Shown: one piece after another, positions 35,072 to 45,039 of the stretch
Position numbering within the stretch: position 1 is the first letter of the stretch
Layout: every line of letters starts with the position of its first letter
Assembly: GCF_025231485.1 (NCBI RefSeq)
Contig: NZ_CP104004.1
Span: 1-64,000, forward strand
Length of the DNA stretch: 64,000 bases
Source: Salinirubellus salinus
Lineage (GTDB): Archaea; Halobacteriota; Halobacteria; Halobacteriales; Haloarculaceae
Reading direction: 5' to 3'
Program-made: the position numbers and the translations under genes
The notes under the pieces: generated by a model
Databases searched by the model: none
Told to the model about the DNA's origin: nothing
The model's input: only the letters and a program-made list of their open reading frames with translations

Positions 35072-35662
35072 ATGAGCTATCCACGAACCTACGTCAATCA
35101 CCGCGATCCGAATCATCACGAAGCAATCCACCCGACTCGAAACATCGGGAACTCTCACGTTGTTGCGGGAGAATTCCTCACCTCGCGGTTTCACGATGCT
35201 CTCCAGACCGTTCTCCACCCACTTGGGGAGTCTTTGGACACTCAAGACCAACACGCGCTCAACGATCTCGGGATCGTTCATGCCGATGGCTCGCTCAACG
35301 ATATGTCTCCTATCGTCCGTCGATACGTCAAGCTCGACGAGTATTGGACTCGAACCCATCGTACTGCCCTCAACGAGTTATTCGCCGACCGACGTGCTCA
35401 CGTCCTAAGCTGTTGTACGCGGTGCCTTCCTGAGTTCTCTCGACGCGCATTCGAAGTCGAAACTGGGCGGTCTGGTGCTGCACTCGATACTACCCTCGCC
35501 CCACTTCTCGAAAGTGGATTTATCTCACATAACGATGACGAGCAAACGTCCTATACCGTCGATGAACACCATGCGCTGTATCGGCCGACGGAACGACTCT
35601 TCGACGCACTTCTTGATCAAGCAGCTGTTCTCTGTGATCTTCTGCCACCGACCGAGCTCTAA
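35072..35662 (+). CDS. possible HTH regulator near PolB2/SRAP genes
   Basis: About 196 residues from the ATG at 35072, preceded by an RBS-like GAGGTG. The N-terminal half is His/Asn-rich (NHRDPNHHEAIHPTRNIGNS). A central Cys pair (LSCCTRCLPEFSRRAFEVET) and the winged-helix-like LDTTLAPLLESGFISHNDDE with wing QTSYTV follow. It could be the regulator acting at the inverted repeat just upstream. The family is not recognised, so the regulatory call is an inference. Confidence 0.5.
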   Translation: MSYPRTYVNHRDPNHHEAIHPTRNIGNSHVVAGEFLTSRFHDALQTVLHPLGESLDTQDQHALNDLGIVHADGSLNDMSPIVRRYVKLDEYWTRTHRTALNELFADRRAHVLSCCTRCLPEFSRRAFEVETGRSGAALDTTLAPLLESGFISHNDDEQTSYTVDEHHALYRPTERLFDALLDQAAVLCDLLPPTEL

Positions 35663-35727
35663 TCGAACGAGTCAGGGCTTTCGGACATCCAGATACGTTG
35701 AATAATTCCCCGGTCGAACCAGAGTGT

Positions 35728-36417
35728 ATGTGTGGCCGGAACTCGCTCTTCATCGACCAGGCCGACCTTGAGGCCCGCTTCAACGCGGAGGTTGTCACGG
35801 ATGGGGGCTATAGACCCCGATACAACATCGCACCTGGCGAGGACCTCTACATCATCACGAACGAAGCTTCCGACGAGATCGACGCCTACCACTGGGGATT
35901 GATCCCGTTCTGGGCGGACGAGCCCGAGGAGGGCATCATTAACGCTCGCTCCGAGACTGCCGACGAGAAGAGCGCGTTCAAGGGGGCGTGGGAATCCCGC
36001 CCCTGTCTGGTTCTCTCGTCAGGGTTCTACGAGTGGAAATCGCCGAACGGCGGGTCGAAACAGCCCTACCGGATTCACCGAGAAGACGACCCTGTCTTCG
36101 CGATGGCTGGCCTCTGGGATGTCTGGGAAGGCGACGACGAGACAATCTCGTGCGTCACGATTCTCACGACGGAGCCGAACGACTTGATGAACTCAATCCA
36201 CGACCGGATGCCTGTCGTCCTCCCGCAGGACGCCGAATCCGACTGGCTCACCGCAGACCCGGCTACCCGCAAGGAACTGTGCCAGCCTTATCCGAAGGAC
36301 GACCTGGGCGCCTACGAAATCTCGACGCGAGTCAACAATCCCGGCAACGACGATCCGCAAGTCATTGAACCGCTAGAACACGAGCAATCAGGCCTCGGTG
36401 AGTTTGGTTCGGGATAG
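35728..36417 (+). CDS. SRAP (YedK/HMCES-type) abasic-site protein
   Basis: A 229-residue protein from the ATG at 35728, which places the catalytic Cys at position 2 (MCGRNSL), as the family requires after Met removal. Further signatures are RYNIAPGEDLYI, YHWGLIPFWADEP, INARSETADEKSAFKGAWE, the catalytic Glu in SSGFYEWKSP and the His in HDRMPVVLP. SRAP proteins form a stable thiazolidine crosslink with abasic sites in ssDNA. In bacteria they are often linked to SOS mutagenesis genes, which agrees with the neighbouring PolB2 and RecA-like genes. An in-frame upstream start at 35698 is rejected because it would bury Cys2. Confidence 0.92.
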   Translation: MCGRNSLFIDQADLEARFNAEVVTDGGYRPRYNIAPGEDLYIITNEASDEIDAYHWGLIPFWADEPEEGIINARSETADEKSAFKGAWESRPCLVLSSGFYEWKSPNGGSKQPYRIHREDDPVFAMAGLWDVWEGDDETISCVTILTTEPNDLMNSIHDRMPVVLPQDAESDWLTADPATRKELCQPYPKDDLGAYEISTRVNNPGNDDPQVIEPLEHEQSGLGEFGSG

Positions 36418-36432
36418 CTGACGGGGTCACAG

Positions 36433-37461
36433 TCACTGCATCGGCGACGCAGCAGCCGAATCCACGAGCGAGTATTCCCGGTCCCGACTCGTTCCCTCCG
36501 CCTTGAGGAGGTTGTACTGAGCCATCTTCGAGAGGTATGTCCGGACTGTTCGTTTCGTCCGGGGGTCGTCGGCTTCCTCCGTGTAGCGATCGTGAATTTC
36601 GCTCGGCCCGAGTGGGCCGTGCTCGCGAACGATATCGTAGACGATCCACTGGTGCGGCGTGAGCGAGTCAAGGCTCTTCTGCTTAATCTGGGCACGGGCG
36701 TCCTCGGCGGCGTTCAGGAGGATATCGTCGGTGATGCGCTCGTGGTTCTCGCGATCCGCCTTTCCGGCCGCCGTTCGTAGGATGCCGATTGCGAGCCGGG
36801 CGTCGCCGGCGGCCGCATCGGCGATCCGGTAGAGCTGGTCGTCGGTGATGATGTCCTCTTCGAGACCCCATCTTGCGCGAGCACTCAGGATGTCATACAG
36901 TTGCTTGTCGTGGTACTTGTCCATCCGGACGTGTTCGCTGGAGCGCAGGCGACTCACGAGTCGCTCGTCGACTTGGCTGAACAGCTCTTCTTCCTTGTTT
37001 GCGATGCAGATGATGGCGAACTGCGGGAGGCTGTGGAGGTCGTAAATAACGCTCGGATCTTCGAGTTGATCGACCTCGTCGAGGATAACGACGGTTCGAG
37101 GGCCGTCGTACTGCTGGAGGCGGTCGACGAGTTCGTCGTGCGGGGTCGACTGCCGGTGGATATCGATTGTCGCGCCAAGGTCGTCAAGAATCTGGTAGAG
37201 GGTGCGGAATCGGGTGTAGTTGCGCCAGCAGTTGACATAGGTCGCCTCGACGTCGAGGACCTCTTCTCGGAGACGTTCAGTGACAAACTGCGCGATGCAG
37301 GTCTTGCCAGCCCCGCTGGGACCGGTGACGATGGCGGTGTCGGCGGGTTCACCGTTCGTAATTGGTTCGAGAACGCTGGAGAGGTGATTGACTTCGGCGT
37401 CGCGATGCTCGACTTCCCGAGGGACGAACCCGGCGCGGAGCACGCGAGCATCACGAATCAT
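36433..37461 (-). CDS. orc1: second Orc1/Cdc6 family protein
   Basis: A 342-residue AAA+ protein, shorter than the first Orc1. Walker A is TGPSGAGKTC with Lys53; Walker B is VVILDEVDQLED. Sensor 1 is IICIANKEEELFS, the lid has AAAGDARLAIGILRTAA, and a C-terminal winged helix begins at LDSLTPHQWIVYDIVREHGP. It has a short N-terminus without the acidic extension. None of the ORB-like repeats of the first origin occur in its upstream region, so it may use another site or serve a different role. Confidence 0.9.
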   Translation of the reverse strand: MIRDARVLRAGFVPREVEHRDAEVNHLSSVLEPITNGEPADTAIVTGPSGAGKTCIAQFVTERLREEVLDVEATYVNCWRNYTRFRTLYQILDDLGATIDIHRQSTPHDELVDRLQQYDGPRTVVILDEVDQLEDPSVIYDLHSLPQFAIICIANKEEELFSQVDERLVSRLRSSEHVRMDKYHDKQLYDILSARARWGLEEDIITDDQLYRIADAAAGDARLAIGILRTAAGKADRENHERITDDILLNAAEDARAQIKQKSLDSLTPHQWIVYDIVREHGPLGPSEIHDRYTEEADDPRTKRTVRTYLSKMAQYNLLKAEGTSRDREYSLVDSAAASPMQ

Positions 37462-37900
37462 CTTGATCTGTTAGACTGGTTTTCCGGCTAATACTAAAAA
37501 CGTGATAGGGGTCTTTCCGGTAACAACCCGATTGATGGCTCCTTCGGCACCGAGATTACGGCGATGTCGCGTGGTTTTGTTTGTAGAAAATTCTCCTTTC
37601 CGGGAACTTCCGGAAAGCACCCTTCGCTGTGATTATCGAATGACCTGTTGTTGATGGCTAAGATTGTCGATCTTCGCCGAGATGGTCAAACTTACTGGTT
37701 CCTAGTAGTAGATTCGCCATTCTGAGGGAGTTCCACACCATCTCTCAAATTTTGATATTCGGCACATGGCACTTGTTCTTCGGTAGGTGGGTGTGATTAG
37801 TTCTGATGACAGCTTGTTCGCTCTCTCCTCGTACTATACAGACAAACTCCTGAGTTTCAGGTAGCATTATGTGGTTTAGTCGACACACTACTTAGAAGAA
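37462..37900. other. divergent promoter region with hairpin
   Basis: Between the second orc1 (minus) and the AddB-like gene (plus). A perfect inverted repeat, CTTTCCGG-GAACTT-CCGGAAAG, lies at 37596-37617 and could be an operator or an origin element for the second Orc1. The region is relatively AT-rich. No gene is supported. Confidence 0.45.
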
Positions 37901-40900
37901 ATGTCTCGGCTTCTCTGTGGCCCAGATGCTGTTACAGTTGATCGGACAGCGCTCAACTGGGCCGCGAACCACTCGGACGGAAATCCTGAAAGCGTCCTCT
38001 ACATCGCGAATCAACCTCATCGTCTCCGAGAAATCGAAGCGCAGTGGGAAGGCGTCGGCCGGCCGCTGGAACTCACTCCGCTCACCCTCGACGAATTCGT
38101 CGACCGGTGTTACGATAGGGAAGAGATCGGCGGTGCTGCCTCACGGATGGACCAGCCAACCCGTCTCCGGCTCGTCGAACAGGCTCTCTTGGACTTACCT
38201 TCCAAGTGGTCGCTTATGGAAGGGGACGGACTGCCTCCGACTGGTCTCATCGAGCAGATTGAGGACCTCCTGAGTCTCGTCGAATTCGCCGGGCTGCTCT
38301 CACCTGAAGCTGTCCGCAACCGCCTAATTGAAGAAGGGCTAATCAATCTGAGTTCCGAACTTGAGGCCATCACCGAGCGGTTCTACGATGGACGAGAACG
38401 GCTCCCCGACGGTTCATCTATGACCCTTTGGGCAGAGCGGTACCGACGGGTAGCCAACTCCAATCCTGCTCAGTGCTTTCCACACACAGACGCGGTCATC
38501 ATCGGAGGTTTCGACACGTTTTCCGTTCTCGCATCGCGCGTCGTCGAAACGATCACCGAAACCTGGCCAACGGCGGCGACCTTCCCCCGATTGACCGGAA
38601 CAGCCGCTCCGAACGGCGTCGACGTCGCAACGGCCCCCGCATGGGAGTTCTTCGTCGACGACCTCGGATTCGAACCGGATACGGTCGCGGCCCGTGAGTC
38701 TCGCCCACCGGCGAACCGACGGTTAGCGTGCGCACCGTTCCGTCCTGATGCCGACACACTCTCCCTGGATGAGACGACTGCCGAAACCGTCGTCCTGTCC
38801 TCACTTCCGGGTGAAGTCCGGTATACCGGTCGGCAGGTACAGGAACTCCTGAGTGACGGTGTCAACCCAAACGACATCGGCGTGGTCGTGACTGCGCCGT
38901 CAGCGTATGCCCACTGTCTCGCCGGTGAGTTCTCTTCGCGATCCGTTCCATACGCTGTCGCTCGGGACTACGATCTGGATGGAACGTCGGTTGGTGCTGC
39001 TCTCTTGACCGCGCTGGAGCTGCTCGATGACACCGAGACGGGAATCACTGATGACCTTCGCAGTCTCCTCGATAATCCGCTCGTAGAGCCGGTGCTGCCG
39101 AGTTGGGAGACCATCGATAGCGAACAGGCATACGACGCGATTGCGGACGTGGAAGAACTCAGTGACGTCGAGGAGCCGTACCGAGCGGCCATCGACGAAC
39201 TTCTCGCCAAAGCAGAAACCGTCGAAGATGACGGAGGCGTCGAAGCCTACCGCCACTTCGTTGCGTGTCTCGGAATCAAGGACACCGTGGAAGATCGAAC
39301 GACGACCGGGTCACAACGGGTCGTCTATCGCAGTGCTGAGCGAGTCCTCAACGCCGTCGAACGGACAGGAGACGGGGACGACCTCGAACGCGCCCGACAC
39401 GCACTCGGTGCCGTCTCCGTCACCGATGATTCGACAATTCGCGATGGGCGAGTCGAAGTGCTCGGCGCGGCGGAACTCGGGATGCGGACGTTCGACCACG
39501 TGTTCGTCCTCGGGCTGACTGCGTCACACTTCCCAGGGTCTGCGAACCGACTCGCACTCGTGAACGCCGTCACCGACGCACACCCAGACTTTGCCGAAGC
39601 CGACCAAGCTCGGCGCGCTGAGTACCGTATCGCAAGCCTCGTCGCTGCCGCAGAGTCAGTCACGCTCTCGCGGCCGAAACAACAACTGGACGGGACAGAG
39701 TATATCGATGCCGGCATCCTTGCGGAATTCCGTCGAATCACCGACACTGAACCACAGCGACGAGACGAGTTCGGTCACCTCGTTGGACAGGCCCCGACCG
39801 GTCGCCGAGACAAAATTGGGGCGCGAGAAGACGCACAGCGAGCGCTCGCGACCGCCGGCGCTCGTGCTGGCCCCGAAACACTCGGCGAGTATGCGACTGC
39901 CGCGTCGTCGACCGAACTGTTCGCGGAGGCGGCCGGAAGCAGTGACTGGCTCAGTACGGAGGCAGCACCGGGGGAGGGAGTAATCGACGGGATCCAGACA
40001 GCGTCTGATCGCGGGCTTGCGCGGCCGTCAGAGCACACGGGCTGGCTCACTCCCGAGACAGCGCAGAGCCTTTCGTTCCAGCTCGACCGACTCTCGCCGA
40101 CGCAGGTAGAACGATACGCCAGTTGCCCGTTCCGTTTCTACGCGAAGGAAGTCCTCGGGCTGGAGGAAGAAGACCGCGACGAGGGGCCGATCAACCGCGG
40201 ACACTACGTTCACGATGTTCTGGAACGGTTCTACACGGAGCTCCGGGACGAGGTCGGGTCTCCAGTTTCGCTCACCGGGTTCGACCAAGAAGATCTGGAG
40301 ACGCGACTCCTCCGCGTCGCGGTTGATGAACTACAAGCGGTCGACGACGAGTTCGACGACCGCTGGCTGTTCGAACTACTGGCTGGCCTTGGTGATGCCG
40401 ACCAAAACGAGTACTACAATCGGACCGCCGTCGACGGCCGCCCCGCTGGTATCCTCGTCCGATTCATCGAAGAAGAGCTCGCGCTGTACGTCGATCCGGA
40501 TGGCCGACTTCAAAACGGCCCTCTCACGGCAGCACCGGTCTGGTTCGAAACCAAACTCTCGTTCGACGTCGACGGGACTACGATTCGCGGGGTCCTCGAC
40601 CGCGGCGAAACGACATCCGACGGCAGGACCATCGTCCGTGACTACAAAACGGGGTTCACCTCCTCCGAACGCGACACATTGGACGGACTCAGCTTCCAAC
40701 TCCCCATCTACGCGAAGATGCTGGAGGAGAACATCGACGAGGTTACCGAGGCGGTCGGGGGCGGGTACTACCGACTCAAGGAACCCGGAACGGTGAGCAG
40801 CACCGCTGGTCAAATTGGATTTGTCGGTGATGACCCGAAGAACGCGTCTTGGCGCGGGAACTCCTACCGTGACGGATATGGTGGGACACCGATGGTCTAC

Positions 40901-41203
40901 CAGAGTTCGGACAAGCCCAGTATCGAAACCCGGGCAGGCTTCCGCGAGTTCCTCGACGATGTCGTTCCGCAACGGCTCAGCAATATTGTCTCCGGCATCG
41001 AAGCCGGAACGTTCCACCCGACGATCAACGACCCCGACGACGCCGGATGTTCGAACTGTCCCTTCCGCGATGCCTGCGACGTCCGGTCCTATCGACGCCA
41101 ACTGTTCATGGAAAATATGGAATCCGAGGGACGGGGTGCGTACGTCCCACCGATAGCTCTCGGCGTAGAATGGGCTCCTGCGGTTGAGGAGGGAGAGAAC
41201 TGA
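37901..41203 (+). CDS. AddB-like PD-(D/E)XK nuclease with Fe-S cluster
   Basis: An 1100-residue protein. The N-terminal two thirds resemble an inactive helicase, with no Walker A Lys near the start (RLLCGPDAVTVDRTA). The C-terminal RecB-like nuclease shows RGHYVHDVLERFY and then GVLDRGETTSDGRTIVRDYK, with the catalytic Asp and the DYKTG Lys, and the helix motif FQLPIYAKML. Cys742 plus Cys1050, Cys1053 and Cys1059 (CSNCPFRDAC) match the 4Fe-4S staple of AddB-type nucleases. Its stop overlaps the start of the helicase partner. Together they should process DNA ends in repair and degrade foreign linear DNA. Confidence 0.8.
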   Translation: MSRLLCGPDAVTVDRTALNWAANHSDGNPESVLYIANQPHRLREIEAQWEGVGRPLELTPLTLDEFVDRCYDREEIGGAASRMDQPTRLRLVEQALLDLPSKWSLMEGDGLPPTGLIEQIEDLLSLVEFAGLLSPEAVRNRLIEEGLINLSSELEAITERFYDGRERLPDGSSMTLWAERYRRVANSNPAQCFPHTDAVIIGGFDTFSVLASRVVETITETWPTAATFPRLTGTAAPNGVDVATAPAWEFFVDDLGFEPDTVAARESRPPANRRLACAPFRPDADTLSLDETTAETVVLSSLPGEVRYTGRQVQELLSDGVNPNDIGVVVTAPSAYAHCLAGEFSSRSVPYAVARDYDLDGTSVGAALLTALELLDDTETGITDDLRSLLDNPLVEPVLPSWETIDSEQAYDAIADVEELSDVEEPYRAAIDELLAKAETVEDDGGVEAYRHFVACLGIKDTVEDRTTTGSQRVVYRSAERVLNAVERTGDGDDLERARHALGAVSVTDDSTIRDGRVEVLGAAELGMRTFDHVFVLGLTASHFPGSANRLALVNAVTDAHPDFAEADQARRAEYRIASLVAAAESVTLSRPKQQLDGTEYIDAGILAEFRRITDTEPQRRDEFGHLVGQAPTGRRDKIGAREDAQRALATAGARAGPETLGEYATAASSTELFAEAAGSSDWLSTEAAPGEGVIDGIQTASDRGLARPSEHTGWLTPETAQSLSFQLDRLSPTQVERYASCPFRFYAKEVLGLEEEDRDEGPINRGHYVHDVLERFYTELRDEVGSPVSLTGFDQEDLETRLLRVAVDELQAVDDEFDDRWLFELLAGLGDADQNEYYNRTAVDGRPAGILVRFIEEELALYVDPDGRLQNGPLTAAPVWFETKLSFDVDGTTIRGVLDRGETTSDGRTIVRDYKTGFTSSERDTLDGLSFQLPIYAKMLEENIDEVTEAVGGGYYRLKEPGTVSSTAGQIGFVGDDPKNASWRGNSYRDGYGGTPMVYQSSDKPSIETRAGFREFLDDVVPQRLSNIVSGIEAGTFHPTINDPDDAGCSNCPFRDACDVRSYRRQLFMENMESEGRGAYVPPIALGVEWAPAVEEGEN

Positions 41204-44200
41204 TGCGGCGAGACGACCTCACCAATCAGCAGGACGACGCCGTCACGGCGCTCTCACAGAACTATCCACTCACGGCCGGTGCTGGGACCGGGAAGACAAC
41301 GACACTCTCATTCCGATATCTTGCGCTTCTGGAGGACCATCCTGACGCCCTCCCCGAGAACATCCTCGTGACGACGTTCACGCGAAGGGCCGCACGCGAC
41401 CTCACGGAGACCGTCCGCGAACGCGTCTTGGACCGACTCGCCACCGCAGACGCGGACCACGAACGCTGGCGCAACGTTCTGAACGGGCTGGACGACGCGT
41501 ACATCCACACGCTGCACGCATTCTGTCAGCGCATCCTCTCCGAACACTCAACCGCAGTCGCCGGACTTGACCCCGGATTCGACACCCTCGACGACGTCGA
41601 AGCGAGCAGACTCCAGCGGGATATCGTAGACGAACTCATCGAAGAAGAACCACGAGAGGTCGAGCTCCTGCTTGACGCGTTCTCTGAGTACTCTCTCCGC
41701 GAGGTTCTCGAGGATCTGATCGGTGAGCGGCCTGACAGCGAAGTCTGGGCGGACGTCTGGAGCGCACCCGCTCGTACCGTCGATGACTACGTCACCTACG
41801 TCGAAGAGGAACTCCATCCGTTCCCGGCCGACGAGGTGGATGCACTCTGTGCCGACGAGGAACTCCGGGCGCGCGTAGAGGAACTCAAAGGCCTCGTTGT
41901 CGATCTCGACGAAACCGACCCCGGCGGCCGAACCGAGCGCGTCTGGACCGCCGTCAGACTCTTCGATGAGCCTGGCGGGCTGGATACCTTGGACTCCGTT
42001 CGTGACCGCCGAACCCGGATCTACGACATCTGTGACGAACTCACCAAATCCGGGCACGACGAGTACGCGAACTACTCGCCGGTGAAAGGAGATTGGAGCG
42101 GTACCGACGAAGACGCCGACCGCATCGGCGAACTCATCGCCGAGATCGTCGACCGACTGGATGCGACACATCGGTCTGCGGAGGGTGACGGTCTCGACAT
42201 CACCGTCGACCGCGAGAGCGCCCCGTACTACTTCGCGTTAGCTCGTCTGTTCGACGAGGCCGCCCGCAGGTACGCCGAGCGAAAACACGAGCGGAACGTA
42301 CTGGACTACACCGATCTGGTTCAGCAGACTCGCAATCTCCTACATCCGGAGCGCGGGAATGACGCCGTTCGTGAGTCACTCGCCGACCAGTTCAACTTCG
42401 TCATGATCGACGAGGTTCAGGACACCGACCCGAACCAGTGGGATATCGTTCAGTCACTCACCAGCCTCGCAAGCGACGATACTCCCTACAGCGCGCAGAA
42501 CGTCTTCGCAGTCGGCGACGAGAAACAGTCGATCTATCGCTTCCGGAATGCGGACGTCGCCGTCTTCCACGAAGCACGGAGCGCACTCGTCGGCGCAAAC
42601 GGGAGCGAGAACACAGCAACGACAGGTCAAGGGGACGATGTTGTCGGGTACCAGCTTCAGGACAATTTCCGAACGCTCCCACCACTACTCCGCTTCCTGA
42701 ACAGTATCTTCGAGGACGTCTTTGATGACGAGGCGGACGACGCTTTCGAGGCAGCACCCCAACCCCTCCGTCCCCGACGAGACAACCCTCATGACGTAAC
42801 GCCGACTGTGGAGTACCTGTTCGTCCCGGACGACGACCTCCGACCGAACGTCCTCGCTCCTGATCACCCGCTAAACGATGCACCCCCCTCGGCACGACGG
42901 TGGACGGAAGCGCAGTCCGTCGCAGCGCGTGCTACGCGCCTCGTCGACGACGAGACACAGGTCTACGAACCTGATCCGGACGACCGCTCGGAGAGTCGGC
43001 CGGTGACGTACGACGACATCGCGGTCATCATCCGGAAACGAACCCACCTCGACGAGTTCAAGCGCGCGTTCGACGACCACGAAGTTCCCTACACCGTCGT
43101 CCAGGGAGAGGGCTACTTCGACACGCCGGAAGTGCGGACGCTCACGAACCTGTTCCGCGTTCTCGCCGACCCGACAGACGACATTCACCTGTTCGGACTG
43201 CTTCGCTCTCCGATGTTCGGCTTCACCGATGACGAGCTCGCGCCGGTCGTGGAAGGAGGCGACGTCTGGGAAACGGTCGGTGAGACGGACGACCCGGAAC
43301 TCGCACGCAGTCATTCCCTGCTTGCCGAGTTGCGAGCGCTCGCTGGTGCCACTGAGGACACCGCCGGTCCACAGGTCGACTCGTGGGGCGAGATTCTCGA
43401 TATTGCGCTTGATGCAACTGGCTACCTTGTGAGTCTCAGTGCTGACGAACGACCGCGACAGGCACTCGCTAACGTCGAACAGTTCGAAGAGTACCTGCGT
43501 GAAGCCGTCAGCGACGCCGGCAGTCTCCGTTCACTCGTCACACGCCTCGACGAACGTCAGGAGTTCACCAACTACGACCCGGAGGCCGCGATTCCCGACG
43601 GCGAAACCGGGGTCCAGATACTCACTGTCCACGCCGCGAAAGGCGAAGAGTTCCCCGTCGTCATGGTACCTGGCCTCGGTGACAAATTCAACACTGACCC
43701 ACCACTCGCCGGTGGTACCGAGTTCGAAGACGTGAACGACCGGCCAGCACTCGGTCTCTCTGTTCCCGACAGTGACGATCCCTTCGACTCCAACGACACT
43801 GTCGCGAAGAAGGGACTCCAAGCGCGTCGACTCGCCAAGCTACGTGCAGAAGAGAAGCGCACGCTGTACGTCGCCTGTACGCGCGCCCGGGACCACCTGA
43901 TTCTGGCCGGCACGCACGGGACCGAAGACGACGAATCACTCACCACCCTGGAAGAACCGGATAGCGACGAACCAACCCGATGGAGCGACTTCGTGCAAGA
44001 GTCACTGCTCGGTGACGAGGAGTTACTCGCCACTCTTGAGGCTAACGGGAAGGTGACTGATCAGCTGCACGTCGACTCGCTCACCCGGAGCGAGGACCCC
44101 GACCGGGACGGGCCCACCTACTCGGTTCAGCTCCCGCAGCCAGGAGTGCCTCAGACACAGGATGTCGACGTCGAGGCGCCACCAACCTCTGTCGAGATAC

Positions 44201-44970
44201 CGGAGCGACAGCCCGGCCCCATCCAATACCGCCTCTCGCCCTTCCAAGTCGCGGACGTTCTGGGAGAGGACCAAGACGGCGAACTGGTGTTCGACGAAGC
44301 GAACCGTATCGTCCACTACCGACGAGGAACTGACGACGACACCGAGTGGGACGAAGACGACGATACGCACGCAGAAGAGGGAGATGGGCCGACCGAACTG
44401 TCCGGCCGCTTCTTCGGCGAAGCGGTCCACCGAATCTGTGAACTCCAGCATCCGCCCGAGCGCTGGGACGACATCATCGACGACGCTCTCCGGTCGATGG
44501 ACTACGAGGGAGCCGTCACCGAGGACGACCGCGATCGCGTGGCTGAACACGCCCAGCGAGCGAACGGATACGTCCGTCACGTGGTCGACAGCGACGACGC
44601 CGTCTATCGCGAACTCAAGGCAAGCGTGGAACTGGCCCACGGCTCCATCTCCGGAATCGTCGACTGCCTCGTCCTCGGTGACGAGACAGCCACTGTGGTC
44701 GACTACAAGACCGGTCGCGTCGACGAATCGAAGCTGGAGCAGAAGACCGAGTACTACCAGCCACAACTCGAGGCGTACGCTCTGATGGTCGCGGCGTTCG
44801 ACGACCGTCCGGTTACGACGAGCCTCTACTTCACCGAAATCGAAGCTGACACCGGCGTCGAATTCAGCGCCGGGAGTGGCGACGGGTCGCTCGGAGAGCT
44901 CAAATCCAGCCTGGACAGGCGGCTTCGTGAGGAAATCGAAGCGCAGATAAAAGCTGAGTTCGACATGTAA
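41203..44970 (+). CDS. AddA-like UvrD helicase-nuclease
   Basis: A 1255-residue SF1A helicase: Q motif LTNQQDDAV, Walker A AGAGTGKTTTL (Lys31), motif Ia TTFTRRAARDL, motif II MIDEVQDTDP, motif III VGDEKQSIYRFR, motif V VQILTVHAAKGEEFPVV and motif VI TLYVACTRARDHL. A C-terminal RecB-like nuclease has RFFGEAVHRICELQH and VVDYKTGRVDE (Asp1167, Lys1169), then YQPQLEAYALM. With the AddB-like partner it forms a heterodimeric end-resection machine, like bacterial AddAB. Haloarchaea usually rely on Mre11-Rad50-HerA-NurA, so this set is accessory. Confidence 0.88.
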   Translation: MRRDDLTNQQDDAVTALSQNYPLTAGAGTGKTTTLSFRYLALLEDHPDALPENILVTTFTRRAARDLTETVRERVLDRLATADADHERWRNVLNGLDDAYIHTLHAFCQRILSEHSTAVAGLDPGFDTLDDVEASRLQRDIVDELIEEEPREVELLLDAFSEYSLREVLEDLIGERPDSEVWADVWSAPARTVDDYVTYVEEELHPFPADEVDALCADEELRARVEELKGLVVDLDETDPGGRTERVWTAVRLFDEPGGLDTLDSVRDRRTRIYDICDELTKSGHDEYANYSPVKGDWSGTDEDADRIGELIAEIVDRLDATHRSAEGDGLDITVDRESAPYYFALARLFDEAARRYAERKHERNVLDYTDLVQQTRNLLHPERGNDAVRESLADQFNFVMIDEVQDTDPNQWDIVQSLTSLASDDTPYSAQNVFAVGDEKQSIYRFRNADVAVFHEARSALVGANGSENTATTGQGDDVVGYQLQDNFRTLPPLLRFLNSIFEDVFDDEADDAFEAAPQPLRPRRDNPHDVTPTVEYLFVPDDDLRPNVLAPDHPLNDAPPSARRWTEAQSVAARATRLVDDETQVYEPDPDDRSESRPVTYDDIAVIIRKRTHLDEFKRAFDDHEVPYTVVQGEGYFDTPEVRTLTNLFRVLADPTDDIHLFGLLRSPMFGFTDDELAPVVEGGDVWETVGETDDPELARSHSLLAELRALAGATEDTAGPQVDSWGEILDIALDATGYLVSLSADERPRQALANVEQFEEYLREAVSDAGSLRSLVTRLDERQEFTNYDPEAAIPDGETGVQILTVHAAKGEEFPVVMVPGLGDKFNTDPPLAGGTEFEDVNDRPALGLSVPDSDDPFDSNDTVAKKGLQARRLAKLRAEEKRTLYVACTRARDHLILAGTHGTEDDESLTTLEEPDSDEPTRWSDFVQESLLGDEELLATLEANGKVTDQLHVDSLTRSEDPDRDGPTYSVQLPQPGVPQTQDVDVEAPPTSVEIPERQPGPIQYRLSPFQVADVLGEDQDGELVFDEANRIVHYRRGTDDDTEWDEDDDTHAEEGDGPTELSGRFFGEAVHRICELQHPPERWDDIIDDALRSMDYEGAVTEDDRDRVAEHAQRANGYVRHVVDSDDAVYRELKASVELAHGSISGIVDCLVLGDETATVVDYKTGRVDESKLEQKTEYYQPQLEAYALMVAAFDDRPVTTSLYFTEIEADTGVEFSAGSGDGSLGELKSSLDRRLREEIEAQIKAEFDM

Positions 44971-45039
44971 TCTAGAACGCCAGAGTTGGGGCCAATGACC
45001 CGGAGAGTCGTCTCGAACAGCTCTTCGCTCACTTCTCTC

